A DNA stretch of 53,887 bases from NCBI GenBank assembly GCA_937911745.1, contig CALDPX010000084.1:1-53887 (forward strand), in the 5' to 3' direction. This document shows, in pieces, positions 1-7,879 of the stretch. This DNA comes from an uncultured Alistipes sp. (GTDB lineage: Bacteria; Bacteroidota; Bacteroidia; Bacteroidales; Rikenellaceae). The position numbers and the translations under genes were made by a program. Under the pieces are notes generated by a model. It did not search any database, was not told the DNA's origin, and worked only from the letters and a program-made list of their open reading frames with translations. Within the stretch, counting starts at the first letter, position 1. Every line of letters begins with the position of its first letter.

Positions 1-5
1 TCACT

Positions 6-39
6 GAAAGGGAAAATCGAAAGGTTTTCCCTTTTTTGT
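6..39 (+). terminator. Rho-independent terminator of a gene left of the window
   Basis: A 10-bp stem (AAAGGGAAAA pairing with TTTTCCCTTT) with an 8-base loop is followed by a T run. It would end a plus-strand transcript coming from outside the window. Confidence 0.7.
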
Positions 40-40
40 T

Positions 41-296
41 TTATATCAATAAGTTTCAAGTGTTAGGGGTTGTTATCCCTATGCCAAATGCGCTGAACGG
101 TGGCAAAAATATGATAGTCACAATTTTAGGATTGATAAACGTGGGGATGTTCCCCGCATTAGTGCTGTTTTAGCTATTCTTTATTGTGGTTACAATCCGT
201 ACAAATCCTTCCACATTGCAACGGCGGAGTTATACTTTTGCGCATTTCTTATTTATGGACAACTCTAATAAATCTCTTTGCAATTCAAAGTAAGCG
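41..296 (+). other. Gene-poor stretch with possible coding relic
   Basis: No intact gene is visible. Two overlapping plus-strand frames look protein-like but lack a proper start: one runs from about 62 to 250 (it includes RWQKYDSHNF and ILYCGYNPYK), the other from about 39 to 172 (it includes IPMPNALNGGKN and a hydrophobic end). I do not recognise either. They may be a frameshifted relic between an upstream gene and the fimbrial island. Confidence 0.25.
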
Positions 297-390
297 CAGT
301 GAGTATCGTGTGAGTGTAAATCTCAATGCTCGTATATCTATTTGACAGTTTGTGCGCTACGGGAAAGCATTGAAGCCCCGACGGATTCAC
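297..390. repeat. Island-flanking repeat, copy A
   Basis: This ~94-bp sequence is related to 15763-15858 in the same orientation. The first 30 bases (CAGTGAGT, then TCGTGTGAGTGTAAATCTCA) match with one difference. The last part (AAAGCATT, then AAGCCCCG) also matches, while the middle has diverged. The two copies bracket the fimbrial gene cluster. The element could be an attachment-type repeat, the edge of a mobile unit or a duplicated small gene; its nature is unknown. Confidence 0.55.
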
Positions 391-409
391 ACACCACTCT
401 AAATCCACC

Positions 410-934
410 TTATTCTTGTTTCTCAGGATAGGATTCTATATACATCTTTTCTATGACTCCTTGTGGATCAATAATATATACTCGTGGAACATAGGTCGTT
501 GCATACAAATTGAAGATAGCTCGATTATTGTCGGCAATCATATCTACGGTATAGCCATTCTTGCTGCAATACTCTTGTAGTTGAGTTGTTGTGGCATCCC
601 GTCCGACGGCGAGTACCCTCATGGCCATATCACCGCTCCAGGTTAGATAGTCTGCAAATAAATTTCCGCTATGTAGATCATCCAACAGTGTCTTGCAATC
701 GGGGCAGGTGTGCGAAAACAGAATCAGCATCATATACTCACCTCGATAATCCGCGAGTGACACCGCCGTTCCATCGAGAAGTGTTGCACTGAACAACGGT
801 GCATTATCACCCTCATTAACGAGGCTACTCTCCTCGTACGTTGGCAAATCTTCAATTACGAGCTCATTACACCCCGTAAATGTAAACGCTGCGATGGCAA
901 CAATAATAATACAAAACTTTCTTATATTTACCAT
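410..934 (-). CDS. Thioredoxin-like (TlpA/AhpC-TSA family) lipoprotein
   Basis: A 174-aa protein starting MVNIRKF. A hydrophobic signal ends in a lipobox (FTFTGC), so it is probably a periplasm-facing or outer-membrane lipoprotein. The thioredoxin fold is indicated by the GDNAPLF/DGTAVSLADYRGEY opening and a CPDC redox motif within SHTCPDCKTLL. The C-terminal YVPRVYIIDPQG matches the cis-Pro region and following strand of TlpA-like reductases. The ATG at 934 is preferred over one 27 bases upstream because it places the signal peptide correctly. It diverges from the fimbrial operon. A role in disulfide exchange is family-based; a link to fimbriae is only positional. Confidence 0.8.
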   Translation of the reverse strand: MVNIRKFCIIIVAIAAFTFTGCNELVIEDLPTYEESSLVNEGDNAPLFSATLLDGTAVSLADYRGEYMMLILFSHTCPDCKTLLDDLHSGNLFADYLTWSGDMAMRVLAVGRDATTTQLQEYCSKNGYTVDMIADNNRAIFNLYATTYVPRVYIIDPQGVIEKMYIESYPEKQE

Positions 935-1045
935 ACAAAACTCTCCCTCAAATATCCACAATAAATGGTAATATATTCTTTCTATTTGCGTACAATCATC
1001 GCAAAAAGAACAAGATTTTAATACTCACCGAGTCTTCTCGCACCA

Positions 1046-1053
1046 CAAATATA
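1046..1053 (-). promoter_or_regulatory. Possible -7 box for the thioredoxin-like gene
   Basis: CAAATATA on the plus strand reads TATATTTG on the minus strand, a TAnnTTTG match about 110 bases upstream of the start. No clear -33 element is seen at the right distance, so this is weak. Confidence 0.25.
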
Positions 1054-1136
1054 CGACGATTACACGAATACTTACCGCTTTTATAGTTCATAGTCGAAGA
1101 AATATCTCATTCCCACTAAAATTTCTGCCATTTTTA

Positions 1137-1169
1137 CTTGGAGGGGGGGGGGAATTTAGTATATCTTTG
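1137..1169 (+). promoter_or_regulatory. Fimbrial operon promoter with G10 tract in the spacer
   Basis: The -33 box is CTTG (1137-1140) and the -7 box TATCTTTG (1162-1169), matching the Bacteroidetes TTTG / TAnnTTTG pattern. The 21-bp spacer contains an uninterrupted run of ten G (1143-1152). Three other promoters in this window have 20-bp spacers (37034, 47512, 47969). Loss of one G by slipped-strand mispairing would bring this promoter to that value. The first gene starts 78 bases downstream. Confidence 0.65.
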
Positions 1170-1247
1170 TGCGTTGTTACATACATGTATTCGCATGTAT
1201 TTGCGTGATGGTGTAAAGATTTAATCAAACGACTAACATATAATACG

Positions 1248-1826
1248 ATGAGGAAGCTTGCTCTACTCATAGCATTTCTTGCATTCGGCGTTGCTGCATC
1301 CAACGCCCAAAATGTGGCAATCAAGACAAACTTGCTCCACGATGCGACACAATCGATAAACCTCGGCATCGAGGTCGGCGTGAGTCAGCGGTGGACCATC
1401 GACATATCGGGGAACTACAACTCATGGAGCAAAAATTCCAGCGTTAAATGGAAGCACATCTACATTCAACCCGAGGCTCGCTATTGGTTCTGCGACCGTT
1501 TCGCCGGTCACTTCCTGGGAGGACATCTGGTCTATGGTGCCTTCAACTTCGGGAACCTCAATAACAACATACGATTCTTGGGCACGGATCTCTCTCCGCT
1601 ATCTAAATACCGCTACCAAGGATTTGGCTACGGCATAGGCATATCGTATGGCTATGCCTTCATGTTGAGCAAACACCTCAACATAGAACTTGAGTTAGGC
1701 GTGGGTTATATCCTTGCCAACTACCAGCAGTATGAGTGTGACACCTGTGGACGATATATAGGCAAGGGACTACACAACTATTTTGGACCTACTAAGGCAG
1801 CGGTCAATTTTGTTTATCTCTTTTAA
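1248..1826 (+). CDS. DUF3575 family outer-membrane-like protein of the fimbrial operon
   Basis: A 192-aa protein with a signal peptide (MRKLALLIAFLAFGVAASNA, cleaved before QN). The mature part begins VAIKTNLLHDATQSINLG, characteristic of DUF3575 proteins encoded with Bacteroidales fimbriae. Alternating aromatic/glycine strands (YQGFGYGIGISYGYAF) and the terminal VNFVYLF suggest a small outer-membrane beta-barrel. A short CDTC motif lies near residue 165. It is the first gene of the operon, 11 bases before the DUF3868 gene. The exact function is not known; a role in fimbrial export or anchoring is inferred from conserved neighbourhood. Confidence 0.8.
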   Translation: MRKLALLIAFLAFGVAASNAQNVAIKTNLLHDATQSINLGIEVGVSQRWTIDISGNYNSWSKNSSVKWKHIYIQPEARYWFCDRFAGHFLGGHLVYGAFNFGNLNNNIRFLGTDLSPLSKYRYQGFGYGIGISYGYAFMLSKHLNIELELGVGYILANYQQYECDTCGRYIGKGLHNYFGPTKAAVNFVYLF

Positions 1827-1837
1827 TGCATTGATAT

Positions 1838-3274
1838 ATGAGAAGAGTTTTAGCTATTTTAGTGATAACCGCCACCGTTATTGTTAGCGCATCAGCGCAG
1901 CACCATGATGGGGTTACGGTTGACAGATACTCTATGGAGCGCATTGGCGATAGCATACGCCTTGATATACATTTCAACACCACTAATCTCGACATTAGCA
2001 ACAACGAGGTAGCGGTAATAACCCCAATGATTGTCAAGGGCGACAAGAGTATTACCCTACGCTCATGTGGCATATACAGCCGTATGCGCGATATTTACTA
2101 CACTCGCAACGAGCATCTTGCCCCCACGACCGATGCCGATATGCGTTTTAGAGAAAGAGACGTACCTGAGATTATAGACTACCATGTGGTCCTGCCATAT
2201 ACCGACTGGATGGAGAATTGCTCAGTGGTTATCACTCGTCATGGCTATGGCTGCTGTGGTAGCAACCTATGGAGCGAGAGAGAGAAACTAATAGAGCGTT
2301 TCCCCTACGAACGATATATCCCTGAGATGATATACCTGCACCCTGAGGTTGAGGTTGTCAAGACGCGCGCTCTTCGCGGGTCAGCATATATCGACTTCCC
2401 TGTAAGTCGCACAGAGATATATCCCGACTATCACGACAATAGAAACGAGCTACACAAGATTACGGGGAGTATCGACTCGGTTAAGAACGATAGCGATATA
2501 ACTATCCGCCATCTATCTATCAAGGGTTTTGCATCACCTGAGAGCCCATATAAGAATAATACCCGTTTGGCAAAGGGGCGTACTGCATCATTGAAGGCGT
2601 ATGTAGAGGATATGTACCACTTTGGCGAGGGATTTATCAACACCTCGTACGAGCCCGAGAACTGGGAGGGACTCGAGGCCTACGTTGAGAGCTCGGCACT
2701 CCCACACCGAAACGAGATATTGGCCGCAATACGCTCGGATCGCGAGCCGGATAACAAGGAGTGGTTCATCAAGTCGAATTGGCCGGATGACTACCGCTAT
2801 CTGCTGGACAACTGCTATCCACGCCTCCGCCGTTCGGATTATGTTATTGAGTATGAGATACGCAGCTATACAACACCTGAGGAGATAGAGGCCGTAATGT
2901 TTACTGCACCCCAGAAGCTCTCACTTGAGGAGTTTTATATCCTTGCACAAAGTTATGAGCAGGGCAGCGAGGTTTATAACGAGGTATGGGAGACGGCTAT
3001 ACGCATGTACCCCACCGATCCTGTAGCAAACCTTAACGCCGCAAATACAGCAATGATTAAGGGCGACTACGACCGTGCTATGCGCTATTTGGATAAGGCA
3101 GGCGATAGTGCCGAGGCATTATACGGCCGTGGTGTCTTGGAGGTGCTGCGCGAGGATTTTGATGCTGCATGCCCATACCTTCTTGAAGCAGAGCGGTTAG
3201 GCATAACTAAGGCTCGCGAGGTTTTAGACAATCTTAGAAATCGCTGGATTGTAACAAGTGAAGATACTAAGTGA
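1838..3274 (+). CDS. DUF3868 domain protein with TPR-like C-terminus, fimbrial operon
   Basis: A 478-aa protein with an N-terminal signal (MRRVLAILVITATVIVSASA). The N-terminal ~150 residues (VTVDRYSMERIGDSIRLDI and ITPMIVKGDK) match the DUF3868 type that accompanies DUF3575 in Bacteroidales fimbrial operons. The middle (about 200-270) has an OmpA-like flavour (ITGSIDSVKND, SIKGFASPESPYKNN, LAKGRTASLKAYV), reminiscent of peptidoglycan-binding NxxLsxxRA motifs. The last ~100 residues form TPR-like helices (VANLNAANTAMIKGDYDRAM, YLDKAGDSAEALYGRGVL). Together these suggest an envelope-tethering or assembly factor. It lies 11 bases after the DUF3575 gene and 61 before the first fimbrillin. Confidence 0.75.
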   Translation: MRRVLAILVITATVIVSASAQHHDGVTVDRYSMERIGDSIRLDIHFNTTNLDISNNEVAVITPMIVKGDKSITLRSCGIYSRMRDIYYTRNEHLAPTTDADMRFRERDVPEIIDYHVVLPYTDWMENCSVVITRHGYGCCGSNLWSEREKLIERFPYERYIPEMIYLHPEVEVVKTRALRGSAYIDFPVSRTEIYPDYHDNRNELHKITGSIDSVKNDSDITIRHLSIKGFASPESPYKNNTRLAKGRTASLKAYVEDMYHFGEGFINTSYEPENWEGLEAYVESSALPHRNEILAAIRSDREPDNKEWFIKSNWPDDYRYLLDNCYPRLRRSDYVIEYEIRSYTTPEEIEAVMFTAPQKLSLEEFYILAQSYEQGSEVYNEVWETAIRMYPTDPVANLNAANTAMIKGDYDRAMRYLDKAGDSAEALYGRGVLEVLREDFDAACPYLLEAERLGITKAREVLDNLRNRWIVTSEDTK

Positions 3275-3335
3275 TTATGACATTAAGCAATATAAAAACA
3301 AATAAACAAATCAATTAACTAAATCAATTAAAACT

Positions 3336-4886
3336 ATGAAAAAGTTTTTAGCTTTGGCTCTTGCAGCATTCGCATTTGCTGCTTGTAGCGAGAATGACGA
3401 CCACAACGTTAATGGCACCCAAAATGGGGAGTTGGAGCAGTCGTATGTATCTATTACATTAGCAGCTGACGACATGGGTACTCGTGCCGCTGATGGCGTG
3501 TACGAGGAGGGTACTGCTGCCGAGCGTGCCGTAAAGTCGGCGTATGTATTCTTCTTTGAGGATGGTGCAGCATTCCCCGTGGCATTCGATGGCACAACTA
3601 CTACAAATGCCGGCCCATGCAACTGGCTTCAGGTTGATCTTACGGGCTCGGCAAGCGACATGCCTAATGTCTCTGACGTCAAGGATGCCGTGCTGGTTAT
3701 TCAGAACTACAAGGGCGAGTATCCTAACCAGATGGTTGCAGTGCTGAACTGGACTCCCGAGAAGAATAGCTATACACTCAGCGAACTTCAGACAAAGATA
3801 TCGGCACTTGGCAACGACACCGATGGCTACATTATGAGTAACTCGGTATATGCCAACAGCAAGAACCAGACTGTTGATGCGGTGGCTCTTACAGTCAACA
3901 ACATCGCAAAGACCGCTGCGGATGCTTTGGCCAACCCCGTAACTATCCACGTTGAGCGTGTTGCTGCTAAGGTTGTCTACACTGCCAGCCAGGAGAAGTT
4001 TGCTATTGGCGAAAATGTGGATAACATTGAGATATATGCTCACATCAGGAGTTTTGAGTTATACAACGACTACGAGGAGTCGTGGCTATTGAAGCGTATC
4101 GACCCGACATGGTCAGGTATCGGCTTTGCATGGAACGACGCTGATTGGTTCCGTTCGTACTGGGCACAGTCGCTCGGCTATACCTTCACAAACAACACAT
4201 TCGATTGGAACAATGACAACACAGCGTTGAACGCTTGGAACTATCTTGGCGAGAACACTCGTCCTGAGGCTGAGAACCGCACAAAGGTTATCGTAAAGGC
4301 ACAGCTTGGCGATATCGATGGCAATCCCGTTGAGATTGTTAACTGGTATGGTAAAGACTACATCGGTGAGAACAACCTCAAGATTGTTGTTGCTAATACG
4401 CTTAAGGGTCTGTACTTCTGGGGTGATGGCTCATCATTCACCGGTGCTGCTCCCGAGGATTTGCAGTGCACATCACGCCTCCCCGAGGCTGAGAATGCCT
4501 ACGAGGTATACTTCCAGCTTTCAGCTACTGCTGCGGCAAAGAGCTGGTACAAGTACGAGAATGGCAACTACAACGCCATCTCTGTTGATGACTTAAACGT
4601 TGAGCTTGCTGCAGTTCAGCCTGCGTTGGTTTATAAGAGTGGTATGACATACTACTGGTTGGATATCAAGCACCTTGGTAATACAGGCTCGACAGCCGAG
4701 TATGGCATTGTTCGTAACCACGTCTACAAGGTTAATATCACCGACATCCAGGGCTTTGGTACTCCTATTTACGACCCAGAGGAGGACTTTATCGTTCCTG
4801 ACAAACCCGAGGATGTAGTCTCTTATGTAGCTGCACAGATCAACATTCTATCATGGCGTGTTGTTTCTAACGACTACGAGATCTAA
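3336..4886 (+). CDS. Mfa1-like major fimbrillin, first paralog
   Basis: A 516-aa prelipoprotein: MKKFLALALAAFAFAAC with lipobox AFAAC, then an acidic SENDD stretch typical of surface-exported lipoproteins. Type V pilins are matured by an Arg-specific protease; MGTR before AADGVYEEG (about residue 48) is a plausible cleavage site. The body has fimbrillin features (VKSAYVFFFEDG, KGEYPNQMVAVLNW, HVERVAAKVVY). The C-terminus AQINILSWRVVSNDYEI resembles the conserved strand used in donor-strand polymerisation. It is paralogous to the next gene: KGEYPNQ, VERVAAKV and DIKHLGN are shared. A stable hairpin follows the stop codon. Confidence 0.85.
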   Translation: MKKFLALALAAFAFAACSENDDHNVNGTQNGELEQSYVSITLAADDMGTRAADGVYEEGTAAERAVKSAYVFFFEDGAAFPVAFDGTTTTNAGPCNWLQVDLTGSASDMPNVSDVKDAVLVIQNYKGEYPNQMVAVLNWTPEKNSYTLSELQTKISALGNDTDGYIMSNSVYANSKNQTVDAVALTVNNIAKTAADALANPVTIHVERVAAKVVYTASQEKFAIGENVDNIEIYAHIRSFELYNDYEESWLLKRIDPTWSGIGFAWNDADWFRSYWAQSLGYTFTNNTFDWNNDNTALNAWNYLGENTRPEAENRTKVIVKAQLGDIDGNPVEIVNWYGKDYIGENNLKIVVANTLKGLYFWGDGSSFTGAAPEDLQCTSRLPEAENAYEVYFQLSATAAAKSWYKYENGNYNAISVDDLNVELAAVQPALVYKSGMTYYWLDIKHLGNTGSTAEYGIVRNHVYKVNITDIQGFGTPIYDPEEDFIVPDKPEDVVSYVAAQINILSWRVVSNDYEI

Positions 4887-4894
4887 AACAATCT

Positions 4895-4933
4895 GGTTGC
4901 GACTCCGTAGCTATAGCGGCGGAGTCGGCAACC
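4895..4933 (+). promoter_or_regulatory. Intercistronic hairpin after first fimbrillin
   Basis: GGTTGCGACTCCG (4895-4907) pairs with CGGAGTCGGCAACC (4920-4933) with one bulged G. There is no T run after it, so it is more likely an mRNA 3'-end stabiliser, a processing site or a partial attenuator than a full terminator. Confidence 0.6.
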
Positions 4934-4983
4934 AACAAAATTTCATTGTCTACCCAATGTATTACCATTAAAATCGACATAAT

Positions 4984-6750
4984 ATGAAAAAGTATCTATT
5001 TATAGCATTGGCGGTCTTTGGCTTGGCGGCTTGTGCAAATGATGATATCAGTGGTGATAACGGCCCATCACACAATGGCGAAGTCGAGGAGTCGTATATC
5101 GCAATTAGCCTTGCAGCATCGGAGGGTACGCGTGCCGATGGCGATGATGGCTACTTGGATGGTACCGAGATTGAGCGCAAGGTGGCATCGGCCCATTTCT
5201 TCTTCTTCAAGGATGGTGTAGCTTTCCCCGTAAATGTGACTGAAGGCGCAGTGACAGCTCCCGGTGCAGGTGTTAACCATCTTGCGGCAACCATCAACCC
5301 TGGCCCGGACACCGGCTCAGCTCCTAACGTATCGGATATCAAGGATGTAGTTCTCCTGCTTAAGAGCTACAAGGGCGAGTATCCCAACCAGATTGTGGCT
5401 GTTCTTAACTGGTCGCCCAATCCAAGCACAGCATACGATTTGGAAGATCTCGAGGCAGCGGTAAATCTTCATGGCCCTACAGTTGATAGCGAGTATTTCG
5501 TTATGAGCAACTCGGTGTACCTTGCAGGTAACAACGTGATGAAGGCCACGCCACTTACCGTAGATAAGATCCACAAGACCGAGGGCGAAGCTAACGCCGA
5601 CCCGGTACAAATCTATGTTGAGCGTGTTGCAGCAAAGGTTACTGTAACGACTGCCAATGGCGCAACAAAGTTCCCATTGGGCGATAGCGTTAAGGTTGAT
5701 GGTGTAGATACCGATGTCTATGCTCACCTTCTTGGCTGGGAGCTTCACCTCGAGAACACACAGTCGCACTTGCTCAAGGTGATTGACTCTTCGTGGACTG
5801 ATGATGCGCTTGGCTTCGTATGGAACAACTCGCCATTCTTCCGCTGCTACTGGGCAACATCATTGCCAACACCATCAGGAAGTGACGAGTCTTTCAAGAT
5901 GTTCTACTCGACATCTCCCCTTCCGGCAGGATTTGCTAATGGCTATGGTCACGCCATTGGTAACAACAATAACATCCTGAATGGTCAATTCACACCCGGC
6001 TCATATTCATATATCGGCGAGAATACCAACCCAAGATATACTGATACTGATGGTAACGTTCTAAACCCCTGCACCAAGGTTATCCTTAAGGCTAAGCTCG
6101 GCAAGGAGGATGGCACAGCGTTGGAGGTTGTAAAGTGGATGGGCCAGCAGTATATTGGCGAGGCAAACCTTCGTACAGCCATAGCTAACACCCTCGCGTA
6201 TACACTCTACGCCAGAACCGAAGACGGTGGAAATGTTGTCTACACAAGCATTAAGCCCGAGGATTTAGAGTGCGTAGCGGGTGGCAATGGAGCTCACGCT
6301 TCGATCATCGACGACAACAATAGCTATGTACAACTATCGGATTTGGGCGAGACTAAAAATTGGTATAAGCTTGTTAATGGTACTTATGAGCCTGTAGCGG
6401 CAGATCTTAACGTAGATGCGAATAGTCTTATTGCTACAAACGAGTATCTTGCAACAAACGTAGAGCCCTCTGTTCTCTACTACTCAGGCGAGACATTCTA
6501 CTACATCGACATCAAGCACCTCGGTAATGGCACAGGCAAGCCCGGCGACTATGGTATTGTTCGTAACCACATCTACAACGTGGTTGTTAACTCGATTGGT
6601 GGCTATGGTAGCCCAACATATGTTGGTACTAATGATATCATCGAACCAGAGTATCCTGAGGATCCTGAGGACCAGGAGTCATTCGTATCAGCACAGGTTA
6701 ATATCCTCGCTTGGCGATTGGTTAACCAGGAGGTTGATGTTCAGCAATAA
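4984..6750 (+). CDS. Mfa1-like major fimbrillin, second paralog
   Basis: A 588-aa prelipoprotein (MKKYLFIALAVFGLAAC, then ANDD). A likely protease maturation site is EGTR before ADGDDG near residue 40. It shares blocks with the preceding fimbrillin (VASAHFFFFKDG, KGEYPNQIVAVLNW, VERVAAKV, YYIDIKHLGNGTG, YGIVRNH). It ends with SAQVNILAWRLVNQEVDVQQ, the same donor-strand-like terminus. It is about 70 residues longer than the first copy, mainly from insertions in the middle (around residues 300-350 and 410-480). Two tandem major subunits suggest alternative or mixed shafts, or one serving as a basal/accessory subunit. Confidence 0.85.
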   Translation: MKKYLFIALAVFGLAACANDDISGDNGPSHNGEVEESYIAISLAASEGTRADGDDGYLDGTEIERKVASAHFFFFKDGVAFPVNVTEGAVTAPGAGVNHLAATINPGPDTGSAPNVSDIKDVVLLLKSYKGEYPNQIVAVLNWSPNPSTAYDLEDLEAAVNLHGPTVDSEYFVMSNSVYLAGNNVMKATPLTVDKIHKTEGEANADPVQIYVERVAAKVTVTTANGATKFPLGDSVKVDGVDTDVYAHLLGWELHLENTQSHLLKVIDSSWTDDALGFVWNNSPFFRCYWATSLPTPSGSDESFKMFYSTSPLPAGFANGYGHAIGNNNNILNGQFTPGSYSYIGENTNPRYTDTDGNVLNPCTKVILKAKLGKEDGTALEVVKWMGQQYIGEANLRTAIANTLAYTLYARTEDGGNVVYTSIKPEDLECVAGGNGAHASIIDDNNSYVQLSDLGETKNWYKLVNGTYEPVAADLNVDANSLIATNEYLATNVEPSVLYYSGETFYYIDIKHLGNGTGKPGDYGIVRNHIYNVVVNSIGGYGSPTYVGTNDIIEPEYPEDPEDQESFVSAQVNILAWRLVNQEVDVQQ

Positions 6751-6764
6751 CAATTGATACTTCA

Positions 6765-6792
6765 AGGGGTCGTCACACCTCTGGCGACCCCT
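6765..6792 (+). promoter_or_regulatory. Intercistronic hairpin after second fimbrillin
   Basis: AGGGGTCG (6765-6772) pairs perfectly with CGACCCCT (6785-6792) around a 12-base loop and is followed by ATATAAA rather than a T run. Its position matches that of the hairpin after the first fimbrillin. Confidence 0.6.
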
Positions 6793-6818
6793 ATATAAAA
6801 TACGAAACTAAACATTAA

Positions 6819-7853
6819 ATGAAAAGAGCGCAGATATTCAGACAATGGATGGCGACACTGACGATGGTGGCGACAGTGTTGACATTCCTATCTTGTACGC
6901 GAAGCCATATCTTCGAGTACGAGGGCGATTGCGATGTTTACTACGACATACGCTTCAAGTATGACTACAACATAAAGTATGCAGATGCCTTTGCCAACGA
7001 GGTAAACTCCCTTGCGCTCTATATCTTCGACGAGGATGGTATCCTCATCGAAAAGGTTGTTACCACCGACAAGGAGGAGCTTTCAAAGGAGGATTTTTAT
7101 ATACGCATGGAGCTCCCCGCAGGATGCTACACCCTACTCGTCTGGGGAGGCCTCGGCGAGGAGGAGTCCTTCGATATGCTTGCCGACGAGGAGATTGGCA
7201 GGACACGGATTGAGGAGTTGCAGGTCAGAATGCACCGTGCCTACGACGATGAGGGCAGGGCTTATAGCGACAAGGACCTCGCACCACTCTTCCACGGCAT
7301 AATGGAGCTCGATGTTGTTAGCGAGCCGGGCACCTACAAGAAGACTATGTCGCTAATGAAGAATACGAATGTGGTGCGTATTGTCCTAAACGAGATGTCG
7401 GGACATGCGATGGATAGCGGATGCTTCACATTCGAGATTACAGACCATAGCGGTCTCTACGACTACGACAACGCGCGCCTTGATGATGAGGCGATAACAT
7501 ACAAACCCTGGTATATAGAGGAGATATTCGCAGATTTCGATGACCGGTCGACACGCTCTACGGATATAAATGCTGTGATGGCAGAGCTTACGATAGGTCG
7601 TATAATGGCAATGGAGTCGCCAATGCTTAGGGTTACGAACAAGGAGAGTGGCGAGGAGGTCTTACTATTACCTCTTGCAGACTATGCTCTTATGGTTAAA
7701 GGCTATTATCATAAGGATATGACCAATCAGGAGTATCTCGACCGTCAGGATGAGTACTCATTGACACTCTTCCTCGATGAGGGTGAGTGGGTAAGTTCAC
7801 AGATAGTCATCAACGGCTGGCGTGTGGTGATAAACGACACTGAACTAAACTAA
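6819..7853 (+). CDS. FimB/Mfa2-like fimbrial anchor subunit
   Basis: A 344-aa prelipoprotein. The signal ends near MVATVLTFLSC (lipobox LSC, Cys about residue 26). FEYEGDCDVYYDIRFKYDYN, the run NSLALYIFDEDG and the closing VINGWRVVINDTELN are typical of FimB/Mfa2 (DUF1812) proteins. In Porphyromonas these cap the fimbrial base, anchor it in the outer membrane and set fibre length. It has no Arg-protease maturation site near the N-terminus, consistent with staying acylated. It follows the two fimbrillins and is 26 bases before the next gene. Confidence 0.8.
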   Translation: MKRAQIFRQWMATLTMVATVLTFLSCTRSHIFEYEGDCDVYYDIRFKYDYNIKYADAFANEVNSLALYIFDEDGILIEKVVTTDKEELSKEDFYIRMELPAGCYTLLVWGGLGEEESFDMLADEEIGRTRIEELQVRMHRAYDDEGRAYSDKDLAPLFHGIMELDVVSEPGTYKKTMSLMKNTNVVRIVLNEMSGHAMDSGCFTFEITDHSGLYDYDNARLDDEAITYKPWYIEEIFADFDDRSTRSTDINAVMAELTIGRIMAMESPMLRVTNKESGEEVLLLPLADYALMVKGYYHKDMTNQEYLDRQDEYSLTLFLDEGEWVSSQIVINGWRVVINDTELN

Positions 7854-7879
7854 ATAGAGGTTAGACAAAGAGAGATAGA

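Noticed and set aside
297..390. tmRNA or tRNA-type gene in the flanking repeats
   Set aside because: No cloverleaf, T-arm or tag-frame structure could be drawn for either copy.
962..1247. Invertible promoter upstream of the fimbrial operon
   Set aside because: I found no inverted repeat pair around the promoter; the G10 tract is the better switch candidate.
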